A stretch of 64,000 nt of DNA from CAYWXV01 sp964462535 (GTDB taxonomy: Bacteria; Bacteroidota; Ignavibacteria; OLB7), in NCBI GenBank assembly GCA_964462535.1, contig CAYWXV010000003.1, positions 1 to 64,000 on the forward strand, read 5' to 3'. A model generated the notes under the pieces. The model saw only the letters and a program-made list of their open reading frames with translations. It was not told where the DNA came from and did not search any database. Of this stretch, positions 7,343 to 16,242 are shown piece by piece. Positions within the stretch are counted from its first letter, which is position 1; the number at the start of each line of letters is the position of its first letter. The position numbers and the translations under genes were made by a program.

Positions 7343-10300
7343 GCGACCACGCGTTCCCCCACGGCGCTAACACCGGTTCGCGCCCCACCGCTGGAATTTC
7401 GGCGATCTCGATTCTCGCGGTCGGGCTGGATCAGCATTGTCGCTCGTGTCTCTCTGAGACACTCCTTGAAATTGGCGGTGAATTCGATGTCAACCTGCTG
7501 GATGATCTCGACGACGCCCTCCGCTCCCTCCTAAATTCCCGTCACGCCACCCAACTCCTGCTCCTGCACGAAGACTCGCTATCGCGATCGACCGACTGGC
7601 GTCAGCGCCTTTCCAAGGACGCCCCGCCGCTTCCCACCATTCTCATCACAGACAACGAACAGAGTGACGTTGCGCGGCTCGACGTGTGGACCGACGTCAT
7701 AGAGCTCGGTGAGGGGACGCAGCCCGGGCCGCTTCGCCGCGCGCTTCGTCGCGCAGCCAGGGAGCGGAACCTCATCCGACGATTGCGGGACGATGCGACT
7801 CGCAGCAAACGCCTATTTGAAAGGTTCATGGAGAACAACCGGGCATTCTGCTTCATCAAGGATGCCGCTGGTCGTTACGTCTACGCCAACACCGCTTTCC
7901 TTGCGCTCGTGAATCGATCCTCGACAGACGTGGTCGGAGCAACGGACAGCGACCTGTTCCCGACCGAGACGTCAGAGGCATTCAATGCCAACGACACCGC
8001 AGTTCGTAGCGCGGGATGTCCCATGGAGTTCGAGGAGGTCATACCGAGTGCGTCGGACTCGATTGTATCACACGTTTTGAAGTTCCCATTGACGGATGTG
8101 GGTGGGGCGGGCATGCTGGGGGGAATCGCGATTGACGTTTCGACAATCGTGCAGGCGCGGGAGGAGGCCAGGCGTAGTCAGCAAATCAGCATGGCCATTC
8201 TCGATTCCGTCCAGGCCCAGATTGCCGTGGTGGACTCGGAAGCCAGGGTGATTACCATCAATGACGCCTGGCTGGAACACGCGCGTCGGCGTGGATTCAC
8301 GGGTTCGGTCGAGGAAGGGACGAGCGTCAGAGTGCCGGGGGCTGCCTGGACATGGTTAGGTGTTCCGCCCGACGCCCCCGTCGTTGACAACGTACGCCGC
8401 CTAATCTCGGGGCAGGGGACGCCCTTCACAGTTGAGTACCAGACTGCCGAGGACGAGTGGTATCTCCTCTCGGCCGCCCTCCTGGAGGACTCCGGGGGAG
8501 TGGTTGTCTCACGTATCAATATCAGCGACACCCGAAAGGCCGGGATCGAGGCGAGACAGCGACAGGTGCTGTTCCACAGGTTCATGGATAACTCACCCGT
8601 GCTCTCCTACGCCAAGAACGCACGCGGGGAATATGTCTTCGTCAATCGCAAGTTCTGTGACGTTGTTGGCAAGAGCGAAGACGAGGTGATCGGAAAGACG
8701 GATTACGATCTGTGGGGGGTGGAGGAAGCCGAGCGGATTCAGACCATAGACGACCGCGTTCTGGAAACCGGTGAGCCGGTGGCATACGAGGCGAGCACGA
8801 CTCTCAAGGGTGCCACTCGCCACTGGTACACCGCAAAGTTCATCGTCCGCGATCCGGACACGGGTGAGAACGTAGTTGCAGGGAAGTCGATCGACATCAC
8901 CGATCGCGTCGTCGCCGAGGAGGCACTCCGACTAAGTGAAGAGCGTTTCCAGCTCGCTGCTAAGGCGGCGAATGACGCGGTGTGGGACTGGGACATGGAA
9001 ACAGGAGCCCTCTGGTTCAGCGACAACATGCTGACGCTGTTTGGATACGACCTCCTCGGCACGTCGACCAGCCTTGATTGGTGGCGTGAACGAGTGCACC
9101 CGGACGACCGCTCGCGTGTCATAGCTGGAATGGAAACGACCGTCGTCAACGGGAATCTGTTCTGGACGGACGAGTACAGGTTCCGACGAAGCGATGGGAC
9201 GTACGCGACTGTGCTAGATCGCGGGTACGTCGTCTATTCCGATCGAGGCGAGGCCACGAGAATGATCGGTGCCGTGAGTGACATCACGAGCAGGAGGAGG
9301 GCTGAAAATGCGCTTCGCGAAAGCGAGGCTCGCTTCCGACGAATGGTCGAGACAGCACAGGAGGGGGTCTGGGTGGTGGACGCTCGCGGGCGGACCACAT
9401 TCGTCAACAAACGCATGGCTGACATGCTCGGAACGACGACGGAGTCTCTTGAGGGGGATGGTATTAACGCGTTCATTCCGGACGAGGGGCATGCATTGCT
9501 TGTCGACAGCCTGCTCCGACGTCGGATGGGAACCTCGGAGCAATTCGATTTCCGATTCGTCCGCGCGGATGGTACGTCAGTATGGACGATCATTGCCGCC
9601 AGCCCCACCATCACTGACGATCAGTTCTCCGGATCGCTCCGAATGGTTGCCGACATTACGCCGCGTAAGGTGGCAGAGCTTGAGCTGATCGAGGCTCGAG
9701 ACCGGCTGGAAGCTCGTGTTCGCGAGCGAACAGCCGAGATCGAGAGTATGCTGTCTTCACTTGAGGAGGCCTCCGCCACCCAGCGCAGGTTTGTGGCTGA
9801 CGCGTCCCACGATCTTCGCACACCGTTGACGATTATCCAGGCCGAAGTGGACCTCATGCTCGGATCAATCGCATCTGACTCACCTCTCGCGTCGCCGCTC
9901 CGTCTTGTCCGCCAGGAGTCTGGACGTTTGGCACAACTGGCAAGTGATCTGTTGATCCAGGCAAGTCTGGATTCCGGCGCAACGGTGCAACGAATCAACG
10001 TTGCGCGACTTGATGAACTCCTCCTCAACGCGGTGTCGTCGGTCCAGTCGATGGCGCGAGAACGAAAGATTGAGTGGAACATCACCGTTGCGGATGTCCC
10101 GGTTGAGATTCATTGTGACGCGGGCCTTCTGACGCGTGCTCTGACGAACATCCTGGACAACGCAGTCAAGTTCTCACGGGAAGGGGGGAAGATTGAGGTG
10201 TGGATGGAACTGGCCGATTCAACTGTGACCGTCGGTTGCCGTGATCACGGCTCCGGCATAGCCGCGTTCGATCTGCCCCATGTTTTCGATCGGTTTTATC

Positions 10301-10503
10301 GCGCAGACCGCTCGCGGGCAACACCGGGGACGGGGCTCGGCCTCTCCATTGTGCGGGGAGTGGTTCAATCGCACGGTGGCAGGGTGGATATTGAGTCGAT
10401 TCCAAGCCAGGGAACGACCGTCCGAATTGCGCTACCCAGGCCATCGTCGCACCATCGGCCGGAAGGAGGCGGATCGTTATCTTCACCGCTCGACCGCCCC
10501 TGA
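7339..10503 (+). CDS. Soluble multi-PAS sensor histidine kinase
   Basis: A 1054-residue kinase with no transmembrane segment, so probably a cytosolic sensor. Residues 1-150 look like a degenerate receiver-like module (alternating strands such as LLLLHED and PTILITDNE) without a convincing full acidic set. Five PAS-type domains follow, about 160-270, 275-405, 415-535, 535-655 (PAS_3 type, with WWRERVHPDDRSRV) and 660-785. A short coiled coil leads to the dimerisation/phospho-acceptor domain (DASHDLRTPLT, His824) and an HATPase domain with N-box NILDNAVKFS (near 937), DHGSGI (near 969) and GTGLGLSIV (near 998). It partners with the regulator overlapping its start. PAS ligands (haem, flavin, small molecules) cannot be told from sequence. 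Only 50 bases and no terminator separate it from the mutase gene. Confidence 0.92.
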   Translation: MSDHAFPHGANTGSRPTAGISAISILAVGLDQHCRSCLSETLLEIGGEFDVNLLDDLDDALRSLLNSRHATQLLLLHEDSLSRSTDWRQRLSKDAPPLPTILITDNEQSDVARLDVWTDVIELGEGTQPGPLRRALRRAARERNLIRRLRDDATRSKRLFERFMENNRAFCFIKDAAGRYVYANTAFLALVNRSSTDVVGATDSDLFPTETSEAFNANDTAVRSAGCPMEFEEVIPSASDSIVSHVLKFPLTDVGGAGMLGGIAIDVSTIVQAREEARRSQQISMAILDSVQAQIAVVDSEARVITINDAWLEHARRRGFTGSVEEGTSVRVPGAAWTWLGVPPDAPVVDNVRRLISGQGTPFTVEYQTAEDEWYLLSAALLEDSGGVVVSRINISDTRKAGIEARQRQVLFHRFMDNSPVLSYAKNARGEYVFVNRKFCDVVGKSEDEVIGKTDYDLWGVEEAERIQTIDDRVLETGEPVAYEASTTLKGATRHWYTAKFIVRDPDTGENVVAGKSIDITDRVVAEEALRLSEERFQLAAKAANDAVWDWDMETGALWFSDNMLTLFGYDLLGTSTSLDWWRERVHPDDRSRVIAGMETTVVNGNLFWTDEYRFRRSDGTYATVLDRGYVVYSDRGEATRMIGAVSDITSRRRAENALRESEARFRRMVETAQEGVWVVDARGRTTFVNKRMADMLGTTTESLEGDGINAFIPDEGHALLVDSLLRRRMGTSEQFDFRFVRADGTSVWTIIAASPTITDDQFSGSLRMVADITPRKVAELELIEARDRLEARVRERTAEIESMLSSLEEASATQRRFVADASHDLRTPLTIIQAEVDLMLGSIASDSPLASPLRLVRQESGRLAQLASDLLIQASLDSGATVQRINVARLDELLLNAVSSVQSMARERKIEWNITVADVPVEIHCDAGLLTRALTNILDNAVKFSREGGKIEVWMELADSTVTVGCRDHGSGIAAFDLPHVFDRFYRADRSRATPGTGLGLSIVRGVVQSHGGRVDIESIPSQGTTVRIALPRPSSHHRPEGGGSLSSPLDRP

Positions 10504-10553
10504 CGGCGATATGCTTCCAGTCATCAATTCCCAAAGCACAATTACAGGCGAAA

Positions 10554-12263
10554 ATGGAGACGAACGGTTATTCAACGGACGGCGCAAGACACGATCGAAT
10601 CGGTGAGCAGTTGACACTCGAATTCGCCGATGGGCTACGGGAATGGGAGACAGCGGCGCGTGCGGCGAACACCACGGGCTGGAAGCACACGACTCTGTCG
10701 GGGTCGGATGTCGATCTCTTGAACACGCCTGCCGATCAGGCACGGTGGAGCTATGTCGACAAACTTGGTTTCCCTGGGCAGTACCCGTACACCAGAGGGA
10801 TCCACCCGAACATGTATCGCGGGCGTGTCTGGACCATGCGGCAGTTCGCCGGATTCGGCACGCCGGAGGACACCAATGGCCGCTTCAAGTATTTGCTCGC
10901 AAACGGACAGACTGGACTCTCGACGGCCTTTGACCTACCTACGTTGATGGGGCGCGATGCAGACGATCCGATGTCCGAGGGGGAGGTGGGGATATGCGGT
11001 GTTGCTGTGTCGTCGCTTGCGGATATGGAGATACTGTTCGACGGAATTCCGCTCGACAAGGTCTCCACGTCAATGACGATCAATTCGCCGGCGATCATGG
11101 TCTTTGCGTACTATCTCGCCGTCGCAGAGAAGCAGGGAGTGCCGTTCGACAAACTCCGTGGCACTCTTCAGAATGACATCCTGAAGGAGTACATCGCGCA
11201 GAAAGAGTATCTCTTCCCACCGCGTCCATCCGTTCGCATCATTACCGACATGATCGAATGGTGCGCCACGGAAGCGCCGCAATGGAACCCTGTCTCCGTC
11301 AGTGGTTACCACATCCGGGAAGCCGGTTCCACCGCAGCCCAGGAGCTTGCCTTTACGCTCGCCGATGGGTTCGCCTACATTGAAGCCTGCATGGAGCGCG
11401 GCATGGACGTCGATGCATTTGCACCACGCCTCTCCTTCTTCTTCAACAGCCACATAGATTTCTTCGAAGAGATAGCAAAGTTCCGTGCCGCGCGGCGTAT
11501 CTACGCCCGGAGAATGAGGGAGAAGTACGGCGCGAAGAATCCACGCTCGTGGATGCTCCGATTCCACACGCAGACAGCAGGGTGTTCGCTGACTGCACAG
11601 CAACCGGAGAACAACATCGTGCGAACCGCCCTTGAGGCTCTTGCCGGTGTGCTCGGTGGCACACAATCGCTCCATACCAACTCGATGGACGAGACGCTTG
11701 CTCTTCCGTCAGAGAAGGCAGTTACGATTGCACTGCGGACGCAGCAGATAATTGCATACGAGACCGGAGTGATCAACGCCGTCGATCCGTTGGGCGGAAG
11801 CTATCACGTTGAGGCAATGACCGACAGAATTGAGGCGGAGGCCGAGGGGTACTTCGAGAAGATTGACTCTCTCGGTGGCGTCATACCCGCCATCGAGACC
11901 GGTTTCTTCCAGAGAGAGATAGCGGACGCGGCCTATCGATATCAACGCGAGCTCGACTCAAAGGAGAAGCTGATTGTCGGGGTAAACGACTTTGTCCAGG
12001 AGAACGAAAAGGTCGATATCCCGATTCTCACGATTGGGAAGGATGTGGAGGAGAAACAGGTCGCTCGTTTGCGGGAGATTCGTGCCAGCCGCGATGATGA
12101 GAGAGTGCAAGGGACGCTGGCCGCTCTCCGTCAAGGGGCAGAGGATGGCTCAAACCTGATGCCTCTGGTCCTGGACTGTGCGCGTGCGTATGTGACGGTT
12201 GGGGAAATGTGCCGACTACTCGAGGAGGTATTTGGCGTCTATGAAGAACAACCGGTTTTCTAA
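10554..12263 (+). CDS. B12-dependent acyl-CoA mutase large subunit (ICM-like active site)
   Basis: Large (catalytic, TIM-barrel) subunit of the methylmalonyl-CoA mutase family, 569 residues. It lacks the C-terminal cobalamin-binding domain, so it needs a separate B12-binding subunit, which is not in this window. Family motifs are strong: YTRGIHPNMYRGRVWTMRQF, GQTGLSTAFDLPTLMGRD, GYHIREAGSTAAQE, FHTQTAGCSLTAQQPENN and GGTQSLHTNS. At the two positions that set substrate choice it carries Phe98, where methylmalonyl-CoA mutase has Tyr89, and Gln216, where it has Arg207; the spacing of 118 residues is identical in both proteins. Phe plus Gln is the isobutyryl-CoA mutase combination, so isobutyryl/n-butyryl-CoA or another branched acyl-CoA is the more likely substrate. 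It may be co-transcribed with the upstream two-component genes. Confidence 0.9.
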   Translation: METNGYSTDGARHDRIGEQLTLEFADGLREWETAARAANTTGWKHTTLSGSDVDLLNTPADQARWSYVDKLGFPGQYPYTRGIHPNMYRGRVWTMRQFAGFGTPEDTNGRFKYLLANGQTGLSTAFDLPTLMGRDADDPMSEGEVGICGVAVSSLADMEILFDGIPLDKVSTSMTINSPAIMVFAYYLAVAEKQGVPFDKLRGTLQNDILKEYIAQKEYLFPPRPSVRIITDMIEWCATEAPQWNPVSVSGYHIREAGSTAAQELAFTLADGFAYIEACMERGMDVDAFAPRLSFFFNSHIDFFEEIAKFRAARRIYARRMREKYGAKNPRSWMLRFHTQTAGCSLTAQQPENNIVRTALEALAGVLGGTQSLHTNSMDETLALPSEKAVTIALRTQQIIAYETGVINAVDPLGGSYHVEAMTDRIEAEAEGYFEKIDSLGGVIPAIETGFFQREIADAAYRYQRELDSKEKLIVGVNDFVQENEKVDIPILTIGKDVEEKQVARLREIRASRDDERVQGTLAALRQGAEDGSNLMPLVLDCARAYVTVGEMCRLLEEVFGVYEEQPVF

Positions 12264-12432
12264 ATGCGAGCGCGGTGAACAGGCATGCGTGCCGCGGTCT
12301 GTTGGGAGCCGAGTACATTTTCGCGAAACGTCGCACCGGCAGCATCCTCGCGGGGGGCAATTTCACAGGCGGTGAGATACGCTGCGCAGCGGTTGGGAGC
12401 ACTCAAACGGCCTCCTGGCGGGATAATCCTTG

Positions 12433-13338
12433 ATGACCGACTCCACAATCGATCACACGACGAGAGGGGCCATTACCGACAGAATTCGGTTGATGCGCCC
12501 CTCTCATTGGATGAAGAACATCTTCATCTTCGCCCCGCTCGTTTTCGCGCAGATGCTCACGGATGCCGCCAGTGTGAAGGCGGCCATGCTGGTCTTCGCC
12601 GCCTTCTGCCTTCTGAGTTCGTGCGTCTACGTCCTGAACGACGTCACGGACCGAGAGGCCGACGCCAATCATCCCCGCAAGCGCGCGCGCCCGGTAGCCT
12701 CCGGTAGGGTCTCCGTTCAATCGGCCTTGATTCTGGCTGCGCTTCTATTCACTGCCTCCTGCGCGATTCTCCTCTTTGTACCGTGGATGGCGGCGCTATG
12801 TGTGGTCCTCTACCTCATGTTGAATCTGGCGTATTCGCTGGGGATGAAACATGTCGTGCTGATCGACATCTTCATCATCGCGGCCGGCTTTATGTTGAGG
12901 GTCCTCGCCGGCGCACGGGCAATCGATGTCGTTGTCTCTGAGTGGATTATTGTCTGTACGCTCTTCCTCTCACTCTTTCTGGCCATCGCGAAACGACGGA
13001 GCGAGATCAACCATACCGGTCGAGGAGAGACCCGTCGCGTACTTGACGACTACACGCCCGACCTGGTCAATCTGATCATGAACGTATCCGTTGCCGGAAC
13101 GATCATGAGTTACACGCTCTATACCGTCAGTGACCACGTTCATCGCTACTTCCAGACGAACAAATTCGTCTACACGGTGCCAATCGTTCTCTTCGGCATC
13201 TTCCGCTACCTCTATCTGGATGAGAAGCGCAAGACCGCGGAGAATCCCGTCCAGGTATTTGCACGCGATCCATCGCTGATACTGACAGGTGCGATCTGGG
13301 TCGTGGCGGTGACCGTCATCATCTATTGGTGGAGGTGA
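12433..13338 (+). CDS. UbiA-family prenyltransferase, DPPR-synthase-like
   Basis: A 301-residue polytopic inner-membrane protein of the UbiA superfamily. The N-terminal RLMRPSHWMKNIFIFAPLVF and the Asp-rich motif NDVTDREADANHPRKRARP (N69, D70, D73, D77) match decaprenyl-phosphate phosphoribosyltransferase-like members, which join polyprenyl phosphate to PRPP as the first step to decaprenyl-phospho-arabinose. The second motif region, YSLGMKHVVLIDIFIIAAG, is also present. About eight hydrophobic helices are visible. The ATG at 12433 follows a TTG at 12430 in the same frame; the ATG is preferred. No DprE1/E2-like partner lies nearby, so use in arabinose-type glycan synthesis is inference from the family. 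The next gene starts four bases after its stop. Confidence 0.85.
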   Translation: MTDSTIDHTTRGAITDRIRLMRPSHWMKNIFIFAPLVFAQMLTDAASVKAAMLVFAAFCLLSSCVYVLNDVTDREADANHPRKRARPVASGRVSVQSALILAALLFTASCAILLFVPWMAALCVVLYLMLNLAYSLGMKHVVLIDIFIIAAGFMLRVLAGARAIDVVVSEWIIVCTLFLSLFLAIAKRRSEINHTGRGETRRVLDDYTPDLVNLIMNVSVAGTIMSYTLYTVSDHVHRYFQTNKFVYTVPIVLFGIFRYLYLDEKRKTAENPVQVFARDPSLILTGAIWVVAVTVIIYWWR

Positions 13339-13342
13339 TTGC

Positions 13343-14368
13343 GTGCCCCTTCACCGTCGGTTCCGGCTTCCATCCATATTCGGTCGTGGAAACGACCATT
13401 CGAACCGCGCGAACGAGACTGCGGTACGTCAACAACCTGACGTTTCGGCCGGACGGGGCCTCATTCTTCATCCCGAAGGGCATGCGCTCCGCGAGTCAAT
13501 AGCAGATCTCCGGACTCGTCTCTCGAATCTCTTCCGTGAGCGAATTGCCCTGGAGCACGATGTGCTCCCGATGCTCCGGGATCTTTACACGCAGAGATTT
13601 GGAGACCTGGAGCGGACAATTCAGCTTCGGACACTCGAGATGAGCGAGCGGAGGCGCATTGTCGAGCTGATCAGTCTCAAACTGGATCGTGGTCAGAAGA
13701 TTGACGACAAGGCGATCGACCTTGTGGTGCGGACGGTTAGGGCCGAGTATGGGCGGATACGGGCGCGGCTTCACGGACGCCCCAGCGATGCCAGACGGCT
13801 TCCGGACGACGGTCTCCGCCAAGACGGCATGGGCGAACGCGAGCAGGATGATGCCGGTGGGCATCGACCCGAACTACGAAGGCTGGACGAGCTTCGGAGA
13901 CTCTACCGGCGGCTCGCTCGCAGTTTTCATCCCGATGTCGTAGGGGAAGACCCGGAGCGTCGAGAAATCTGGGACATAATTCAGCGCGCGAAGGGGACAA
14001 GAGACGTTGACCTCATGAGAACGCTCGAGCAGGTCGCGCTCAACATTCAACGCGATCCCTCTCCCGACATACCCGGGCTTCGGCGTGAGGTGCTCCGTCT
14101 GGAAAGGACGTTGAAGAGTGAGAGGGTCCGCATTGACTCGATCCACGCGAGCGAACTGTACGGGATGCGCGATCAATTGTCAATCGACGGCTTCGTTACG
14201 GCGCATCGCGATTCGTTGTCGGCAGCCATCACCGAACTGGAAGACCAGATTGCACGATGCGATCAATTCCTCTCGACCGTCTTGAAAGGGAAGCGGATGC
14301 CGGTGGCGAAGGAGTTTCGGGAGGCGTGGTCGAACTTCGTCGAGGAGATGTACATCAACAGGGGTTGA
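13343..14368 (+). CDS. J-domain protein with coiled-coil regions
   Basis: A 341-residue cytosolic protein. Residues 180-225 hold a J-domain-like helix-turn-helix with an intact HPD tripeptide (196-198) inside LRRLYRRLARSFHPDVV, the surface that stimulates DnaK ATPase. The rest is charged and helical, with likely coiled coils at about 48-115 and 240-320. There is no Gly/Phe region, zinc finger or DnaJ C-terminal domain, so this is a class C (HPD-only) protein that probably targets DnaK to a specific client. The start is GTG 13343, supported by a strong GGAGGTGA that overlaps the stop codon of the preceding gene, which implies translational coupling. The client is unknown; the neighbouring membrane prenyltransferase is one candidate. 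Confidence 0.75.
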   Translation: MPLHRRFRLPSIFGRGNDHSNRANETAVRQQPDVSAGRGLILHPEGHALRESIADLRTRLSNLFRERIALEHDVLPMLRDLYTQRFGDLERTIQLRTLEMSERRRIVELISLKLDRGQKIDDKAIDLVVRTVRAEYGRIRARLHGRPSDARRLPDDGLRQDGMGEREQDDAGGHRPELRRLDELRRLYRRLARSFHPDVVGEDPERREIWDIIQRAKGTRDVDLMRTLEQVALNIQRDPSPDIPGLRREVLRLERTLKSERVRIDSIHASELYGMRDQLSIDGFVTAHRDSLSAAITELEDQIARCDQFLSTVLKGKRMPVAKEFREAWSNFVEEMYINRG

Positions 14369-14397
14369 GCCCTGCTTGTGCCGTGTGAACATCCATA

Positions 14398-15270
14398 CTA
14401 CTCCGTTCGCCGCCCATACTCGAGATTTGCCCGCCAGTACGGTGACATCAACAACTCGACGCCGGTCTGGTCCATCTCAAAGCGCTCGGCGAGCGTGCGC
14501 GATCCGTCATGTGTGTAGATCTCGGGCGGCGGATCAGCCAGCTGATCGGCAATACGAAGCGCGACCGTCTCCGGGTCCAGCAGCTGGATGACCGGGAGCG
14601 AAGGCCCAGCTGATCGGGTGGCAGCCGCAAGCTCAGCCCCACGTTGACCCTCGTACGCGAACAGTTCCGACATCGAACCGCCAAGTGTTGCATCAGCCCA
14701 GTCTGTGAGTGTACCACCAGGGAGAACGACTGATGCAGTGACGCCGGTATCGACAAGTTCGGTCCGCAGAGCACGTGTAAATCCCACGGCGGCGTGCTTG
14801 GCAGCAACATAGGGGGCATTCGCAGGGTATCCGACCTTGCCTGCCATAGAAGCGATTGTCAGAATGAGGCCTCGCTTCTGCATGCGCATATACCTCAACG
14901 CGCGCGCTGATCCATACCAGAGCGAGAAGACGTTCAAGCGGAAGATCTGCTCGATCACGTCGTCGGTTGTCTCGTCCACGTAGGCGAAGCAACCACGCCC
15001 AGCATTGTTGATCAGAAGGTCGATTGTTCCATACTTGGCGACAGCGGTATCAATGGCACCTTCAAAGGCTGATCGATCTGTCACGTCGCAGACCATAGGG
15101 AGAATCTCCCCACCGAATGATCGCACTTGGTCCGCGAGTTGAGCAAGACGATCGTGACGCCTGGCCAACGGCACCACGCGGGCTCCGCGCCTTGCAAGTT
15201 CAAGTGTCAGCGCCCGGCCGATGCCACTTGAGGCGCCGGAGATGACGGCGGTACTATTTTCGATAGTCAT
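14398..15270 (-). CDS. Short-chain dehydrogenase/reductase
   Basis: A 290-residue classical SDR oxidoreductase, cytosolic, using NAD(P)H. Visible motifs: GASSGIG (residues 12-18) for the dinucleotide, CDVTD after the fourth strand, NNAG, and the catalytic triad Ser141, Tyr154 and Lys158 (in YVAAKHAAVGF). Two basic residues after the second strand (ARRHDR) favour NADP(H). The ATG complementary to 15268-15270 places the fold at the right distance from the start; a GTG four codons upstream is the alternative. The substrate cannot be told: the family spans fatty acyl, sugar and steroid-like alcohols. The extended C-terminal part (about 40 residues longer than minimal SDRs) is unremarkable. Transcribed divergently from the four-paralog cluster. 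Confidence 0.9.
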   Translation of the reverse strand: MTIENSTAVISGASSGIGRALTLELARRGARVVPLARRHDRLAQLADQVRSFGGEILPMVCDVTDRSAFEGAIDTAVAKYGTIDLLINNAGRGCFAYVDETTDDVIEQIFRLNVFSLWYGSARALRYMRMQKRGLILTIASMAGKVGYPANAPYVAAKHAAVGFTRALRTELVDTGVTASVVLPGGTLTDWADATLGGSMSELFAYEGQRGAELAAATRSAGPSLPVIQLLDPETVALRIADQLADPPPEIYTHDGSRTLAERFEMDQTGVELLMSPYWRANLEYGRRTE

Positions 15271-15367
15271 TTCAAGAATCACTGTGAGAAGTCGAGTGGA
15301 GCTCCTTAGGCCCGGTGAAGGTAGAGAAACTCGTCAGCATCAAACAACACAAGGCATCTGTTCATTC

Positions 15368-16102
15368 ATGATGAAACGTATTCCGATTGCAGCGGTCATG
15401 ATTCTCGCACTCTTGGCGTGCGGCGCGTCCGACAAAGAGGGTCCGCAGAAGCGTTCGGGGGATCACGCGGCTGATTCGACAGCCCCGTCAGGGGCCAACG
15501 GCGCTGTCGTGAAGTCCGATACAGCAGCCACCGGCGCCACGGGTGGTGCGCGTCGCTACGCGGTCAAGTCGGCGGAGATGACGATGACGTCCACGTCGCC
15601 AGTCGGCGAGCCGATGACTCTCACAATCGTCTTCGATGACTACGGCGCTCGCGAGTCGACCCGGCAAGACATGGTTGCTAGCGTGCAGGGTAAGAGAATC
15701 GAGATTTCGAATGTCACAGTCATTCGCGATGGGTGGGCTGTCATTTACGATCCGAAGAGCAGAATCGGGACGCGTAGTCCGGCCACCACCGGCTTCCTTT
15801 CGAACATCCCCGACTTTGCTTCACTCGACTCGCTCGCACGGACGGCGCTTCGTTACAAGACGCTCGACGTGAAGAACATCCTTGGCAAAGAGTGCCAGGG
15901 GCACGAGTTCGTCAAGGACGGCCTGCCGATCCGGGTATGGATGTGGGAGGGCATACCGCTCAGGAGCGAAATCGAGATTCAGACTGGAAGCCCGATAGTC
16001 TCTGTTGCCACGGCGTTGAACACAGACGTTGTCCCGGCGGACTCGCTCTTTGTTGTACCGAGCGACGTGAAGGTGACGACGGTTGGCGGTGGATCGAAAT
16101 AG
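15368..16102 (+). CDS. Exported lipoprotein, FDDYG/WxWxGIPL family, copy 1
   Basis: A 244-residue protein with a lipoprotein signal (MMKRIPIAAVMILALLAC, Cys18), then a low-complexity Ser/Ala/Gly/Asp linker to about residue 65 and a single beta-rich domain. Marks shared with the three following genes: FDDYGARES, the NILGKECQGHEF element, WMWEGIPLRSE, and a C-terminal PSDVKV element. The domain resembles DUF4412/LolA-like periplasmic folds in length and pattern, but I cannot confirm that assignment. It has two Cys in the mature part (lipid Cys18 and one in KECQG). First of four tandem genes on the plus strand; the 97-base gap before it is shared with a divergent SDR gene and should hold the promoter. 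Function unknown. Confidence 0.7.
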   Translation: MMKRIPIAAVMILALLACGASDKEGPQKRSGDHAADSTAPSGANGAVVKSDTAATGATGGARRYAVKSAEMTMTSTSPVGEPMTLTIVFDDYGARESTRQDMVASVQGKRIEISNVTVIRDGWAVIYDPKSRIGTRSPATTGFLSNIPDFASLDSLARTALRYKTLDVKNILGKECQGHEFVKDGLPIRVWMWEGIPLRSEIEIQTGSPIVSVATALNTDVVPADSLFVVPSDVKVTTVGGGSK

Positions 16103-16242
16103 TCTGTACGCCGAACGGACAGTCAGGGGTGATGGCGTACCTTTGCGGCAGGTGATTTCGTGCGGGAAACCAAAGCCGATTCCGCCGACTTCCCGCCGCC
16201 GCAGACGACCGTCGCGCCGGAACAACTCATACGGATTTGAGA

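Noticed and set aside
12285..12707. 140-codon plus-strand frame between mutase and prenyltransferase
   Set aside because: It runs out of frame over the clearly coding UbiA-family gene and has no recognisable features.
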